Assembly: GCA_035296325.1 (NCBI GenBank)
Contig: DATHBD010000064.1
Coordinates: 1 to 25,256 of the forward strand
Source of the DNA: DATHBD01 sp035296325
GTDB lineage: Bacteria > Actinomycetota > Actinomycetes > Mycobacteriales > Micromonosporaceae
DNA: 25,256 nt
Reading direction: 5' to 3'
Positions 22,757 to 25,256 of this stretch are shown in pieces. Every line of letters starts with the position of its first letter. The first letter of the stretch is position 1. The position numbers and the translations under genes were made by a program. Under the pieces are notes generated by a model. That model saw only the letters and a program-made list of their open reading frames with translations. It had not been told where the DNA came from and made no database searches.

Positions 22757-22787
22757 GTAACCGGACGTTACTACGCGTGGCGTAACG
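22757..22787. promoter_or_regulatory. Cluster of GTAAC/GTTAC motifs upstream of the STAS gene
   Basis: GTAAC at 22757, GTTAC at 22767 and GTAAC at 22782 lie within 31 bp, forming two nested inverted repeats: GTAAC/GTTAC, and CGTTAC (22766-22771)/GTAACG (22782-22787) around the palindrome ACGCGT. They lie in the pncA-STAS gap and could be a regulator binding region. Confidence 0.4.
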
Positions 22788-22865
22788 GCCAGCCATTCGC
22801 TACGCTTGCGGCACCTCAACGGGTCGCTCCCCAGCGTGGTAGATGTGCGCACCAGGAGGCTTTTG

Positions 22866-23255
22866 GTGAAGTTGTCCATCGACACCCGCGCCATCGGCGA
22901 GCGGGCTGTCCTACTGACGTTGCACGGTGAGGTTGACTACGCGTCCGCGCAGGAGTTGCGGTCCGCGATCACCACCGCACTGTCCGGCCGCATCGATCGA
23001 CTGGTGATCAGCCTGGCCGACGTCACCTTCCTTGACTCCACCGGCATCGGCACGCTCGTGGTGGCCCAGCGGATCTGCGAAGGGGTCCGGGTGGCCCTGC
23101 AGATCCGGGACACCAGCCCCTTCATCGCGCGGCTCTTCGAGGTGGTCGGCGTCGCCGACATGCTCGGCGTGGCCGGCCCGGCGGACGCTCCGCGGCTCCG
23201 CATCCCCGCCCGGGTCCCCAAGCCCCGTGCCGACGCGACACCTCAGCCGGTCTGA
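22866..23255 (+). CDS. STAS-domain anti-sigma factor antagonist
   Basis: A 129-residue protein with a single STAS domain: LTLHGEVDYASAQELRSAI, then LVISLADVTFLDSTGIGTLV with the phosphorylatable Ser58 in the DSTG motif, and FEVVGVADMLGV. Unphosphorylated antagonists of this type bind an RsbW/SpoIIAB-like kinase anti-sigma factor and free an alternative sigma factor. The Pro/Arg/Ala-rich C-terminal tail is probably disordered. GTG 22866 is chosen because a perfect AGGAGG (22854-22859) sits 6 nt upstream. No partner kinase or sigma gene is in the window. It converges on ctaD. Confidence 0.92.
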   Translation: MKLSIDTRAIGERAVLLTLHGEVDYASAQELRSAITTALSGRIDRLVISLADVTFLDSTGIGTLVVAQRICEGVRVALQIRDTSPFIARLFEVVGVADMLGVAGPADAPRLRIPARVPKPRADATPQPV

Positions 23256-23316
23256 GCAGACACCGGTCCCTCGGCCAGCAACCTTCCGGCGGCAGCGTTC
23301 CGGTCGGCAGTTCTTC

Positions 23317-23364
23317 CCCGTGACTGCGCCCAGCGGCCGCCGTAGGCCCGTGACTGCGCCCAGC
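23317..23364. repeat. 18-bp direct repeat with 30-bp period
   Basis: CCCGTGACTGCGCCCAGC occurs at 23317-23334 and, identical, at 23347-23364. It lies in the 129-base gap between the convergent STAS and ctaD genes. No strong hairpin was seen here, so its role, if any, is unclear. Confidence 0.8.
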
Positions 23365-23384
23365 CGCCGACGGGCACGCGCCGT

Positions 23385-25139
23385 TTAGTTGTGGCTGTTG
23401 CTGGCGGTGTCCTCCTGGTAGGTGGCTCCACCATCGGACTCCGAGGTCATCGGCTTTGCTCCGCCCGCGGGCGGGTTCTTCAGGGTGTGCCCGGGCGCGT
23501 GCTCGGGGTGGTGCAGGTCGAATGCGGGACGCTCGGAGCGGATCCGCGGCATCGAGTCGAAGTTGCGCAGCGGCGGCGGGCAACTGGTCGCCCATTCCAG
23601 CGACATGCCGTACCCCCACGGGTCGTCCACCTTCACGACCCGCCCGCCCTTGTACGACTTCCAGACGTTCCACAGGAACGGCAACGTCGACACACCGATC
23701 ACGAAGGAACCGACCGTCGAAATCGTGTTCCAGGCGGTGAACCCGTCCATGCCCAGGTAGTCCGCGTACCGACGCGGCATACCGCGGGTGCCGATCCAGT
23801 GCTGGATCAGGAAGGTGGTGTGGAAACCGATCACGGTGAGCCAGAAGTGGACCTTGCCGAGCCGCTCGTCGAGCATCCGGCCGGTCATCTTCGGGAACCA
23901 GAAGTAGACGCCGGCGTACACCGCGAACACGATCGTGCCGAACAGCACGTAGTGGAAGTGGGCCACCACGAAGTACGTGTCCGAGACGTGGAAGTCGATC
24001 GGAGGGCTCGCCAGCAGCACCCCGGAGAGGCCGCCGAAGAGGAACGTGGTGAGGAAGCCCAGCGAGAAGAGCATGGGCGTCTCGAACGTGATCTGGCCCC
24101 GCCACATGGTGCCGATCCAGTTGAAGAACTTCACCCCGGTCGGCACGGCGATCAGGAAGCTCAGGAACGAGAAGAACGGCAGCAGCACCTGGCCGGTGGA
24201 GAACATGTGGTGCGCCCACACGCTCATCGACAGGGCGCCGATGGCGATGGTGGCGGCGACCAGCGGCTTGTACCCGAAGATCGGCTTCCGGCTGAAGACC
24301 GGGATGATCTCGGTGACGATGCCGAAGAACGGCAGCGCGATGATGTACACCTCGGGGTGGCCGAAGAACCAGAACAGGTGCTGCCAGAGCATGGCACCAC
24401 CGGTTTCGGCGTCGTAGATGTGCGCGCCGAGGTGGCGGTCGGCCTCCAACGCGAGCAGCGCCGCCGCCAGGATCGGGAAGACCAGGAGCACCAGCAGGCT
24501 GGTGACGACGATGTTCCAGGTGAACATCGGCATCCGGAACATCGTCATGCCGGGCGCGCGCAGCGTGAGAATGGTGGTGAGCATGTTGACGCCGCCCAGG
24601 ATCGTCCCGAGGCCGGAGAGCACCAGGCCGACGATCCACAGGTCCGCCCCGACGCCCGGGGAGTGGGTCAGGTTGTTCAACGGGGCGTACGCGAACCAGC
24701 CGAAGTCCGCCGCGCCCCCCGGCGCGAGGAAGCCCAGCATCGTCATCGTGCCGCCGAACAGGTACAGCCAGTATGCGAACGAGTTGAGCCGCGGGAACGC
24801 CACGTCCGGGGCACCGATCTGCAGCGGCACGATGTAGTTCGCGAAGGCGAACACGATCGGCGTCGCGAAGAACAGCAGCATGATCGTGCCGTGCATGGTG
24901 AACAGCTGGTTGTACTGCTCCGGCGACAGGAACTGCATCCCCGGGCGGGCCAGCTCGGCCCGCATCAACAGGGCCATGAAGCCGCCCAGCAGGAAGAACA
25001 CGAAGGACGTGATCATGTACATGATCCCGATCTGCTTCGCGTCCGTCGTCCTCAGGATCCGCGCGATCGCCGAACCCTTGACCTGAGGCCGCACGGGCCA
25101 CGGCCGGGTCACGATCGGCTTAGGCGCGACGGTCGTCAC
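23385..25139 (-). CDS. ctaD: Cytochrome c oxidase subunit I (aa3 type)
   Basis: A 584-residue twelve-helix catalytic subunit of the terminal aa3 oxidase that reduces oxygen and pumps protons. Haem a ligand H83 (MHGTIMLLFFATP), the CuB site and proton-path Glu in WFFGHPEVYI (H261, E263, cross-linked Y265), the CuB pair WAHHMF (H310, H311), and haem a3/a ligands in VVAHFHYVLFG (H394, H396) are all present. A soluble tail of about 70 residues follows the last helix, as in other actinobacteria. GTG 25139 is chosen because GGAGG lies 8 nt upstream; an upstream start at 25169 is less likely. It appears alone here; ctaC/ctaE partners are not in the window. Confidence 0.97.
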   Translation of the reverse strand: MTTVAPKPIVTRPWPVRPQVKGSAIARILRTTDAKQIGIMYMITSFVFFLLGGFMALLMRAELARPGMQFLSPEQYNQLFTMHGTIMLLFFATPIVFAFANYIVPLQIGAPDVAFPRLNSFAYWLYLFGGTMTMLGFLAPGGAADFGWFAYAPLNNLTHSPGVGADLWIVGLVLSGLGTILGGVNMLTTILTLRAPGMTMFRMPMFTWNIVVTSLLVLLVFPILAAALLALEADRHLGAHIYDAETGGAMLWQHLFWFFGHPEVYIIALPFFGIVTEIIPVFSRKPIFGYKPLVAATIAIGALSMSVWAHHMFSTGQVLLPFFSFLSFLIAVPTGVKFFNWIGTMWRGQITFETPMLFSLGFLTTFLFGGLSGVLLASPPIDFHVSDTYFVVAHFHYVLFGTIVFAVYAGVYFWFPKMTGRMLDERLGKVHFWLTVIGFHTTFLIQHWIGTRGMPRRYADYLGMDGFTAWNTISTVGSFVIGVSTLPFLWNVWKSYKGGRVVKVDDPWGYGMSLEWATSCPPPLRNFDSMPRIRSERPAFDLHHPEHAPGHTLKNPPAGGAKPMTSESDGGATYQEDTASNSHN

Positions 25140-25172
25140 GGATGGCCTCCGGTGTCTCGTTCGTCCCACTCA

Positions 25173-25196
25173 GTACGCCCGTACGGGTAGGCGTAC
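25173..25196. promoter_or_regulatory. Nested inverted repeat upstream of ctaD
   Basis: GTACGCC (25173-25179) and GGCGTAC (25190-25196) form a 7-bp inverted repeat around the palindrome CCCGTACGGG (25178-25187), starting 34 bases before the ctaD start. It is a plausible operator or 5'-UTR hairpin. It shares the 10-mer CCGTACGGGT with the region upstream of the LAL gene. Confidence 0.4.
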
Positions 25197-25256
25197 CTCG
25201 CAGGCAGAATAGTCCCCCGGCCGCTCCCGGCGGGCGCGGGGTGACCAATGGCCGGG

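Noticed and set aside
1..25256. tRNA genes, rRNA genes, CRISPR arrays, prophage genes
   Set aside because: None seen: no regularly spaced repeats with unique spacers, no structural phage genes, and no recognisable tRNA fold or rRNA signature in the intergenic gaps.

Overview
The window is high-GC actinobacterial chromosomal DNA. Protein styles, gene order and the lack of Shine-Dalgarno sequences at several starts suggest a Micromonosporaceae-like organism (Micromonospora, Actinoplanes or relatives). This assignment rests on recognised protein families and not on a database search.

Positions 1-9920 look like an accessory region. It opens with the 3' end of an IS630-type transposase. Next come a two-gene unit with a DUF6036-type nucleotidyltransferase, an MFS exporter behind a clear promoter/operator, a stand-alone TipAS drug-binding protein behind a MerR-type promoter, a CDF cation transporter with altered metal ligands, and a GlxA/AraC regulator. 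They are followed by an overlapping M20 amidohydrolase-hutF pair from histidine catabolism in which the M20 enzyme lacks key catalytic residues. The 3' end of hutF abuts the headless remnant of an LPXTG surface protein. A membrane-anchored DUF4352 protein closes the region.

Positions 10011-16405 match a conserved actinobacterial block known from Mycobacterium tuberculosis (Rv1330c-Rv1341): rdgB, rph, an Rv1339-like metallo-beta-lactamase-fold protein, murI, cysM, cysO, mec, a DUF2017 gene and clpS, all read leftward, with pncB on the other side. The mec-cysO-cysM trio is the sulfur-carrier cysteine pathway: CysM loads O-phosphoserine, thiocarboxylated CysO donates sulfur, and Mec releases cysteine. 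A small membrane protein gene lies between murI and cysM, where M. tuberculosis has a rhomboid gene (Rv1337). Between clpS and pncB lie a degenerate dynamin-like gene and a divergent large LuxR (LAL) regulator.

Positions 20882-25256 hold pncB-pncA (NAD salvage), a STAS anti-sigma-factor antagonist, and convergent ctaD (cytochrome c oxidase subunit I). Four genes (rph, murI, mec, pncB) have the same TAGGCT -10-like hexamer 6-7 nt before the start codon and no Shine-Dalgarno sequence, which suggests leaderless transcripts. The most interesting items are the apparently inactive M20 protein beside hutF, the 20-residue tail after the CysO diglycine, the CDF protein with lost metal ligands, the pseudo-dynamin upstream of clpS, and the TipAS gene with its own MerR-type promoter. 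No tRNA, rRNA or CRISPR array was seen, and no stretch over 300 bases lacks a gene.
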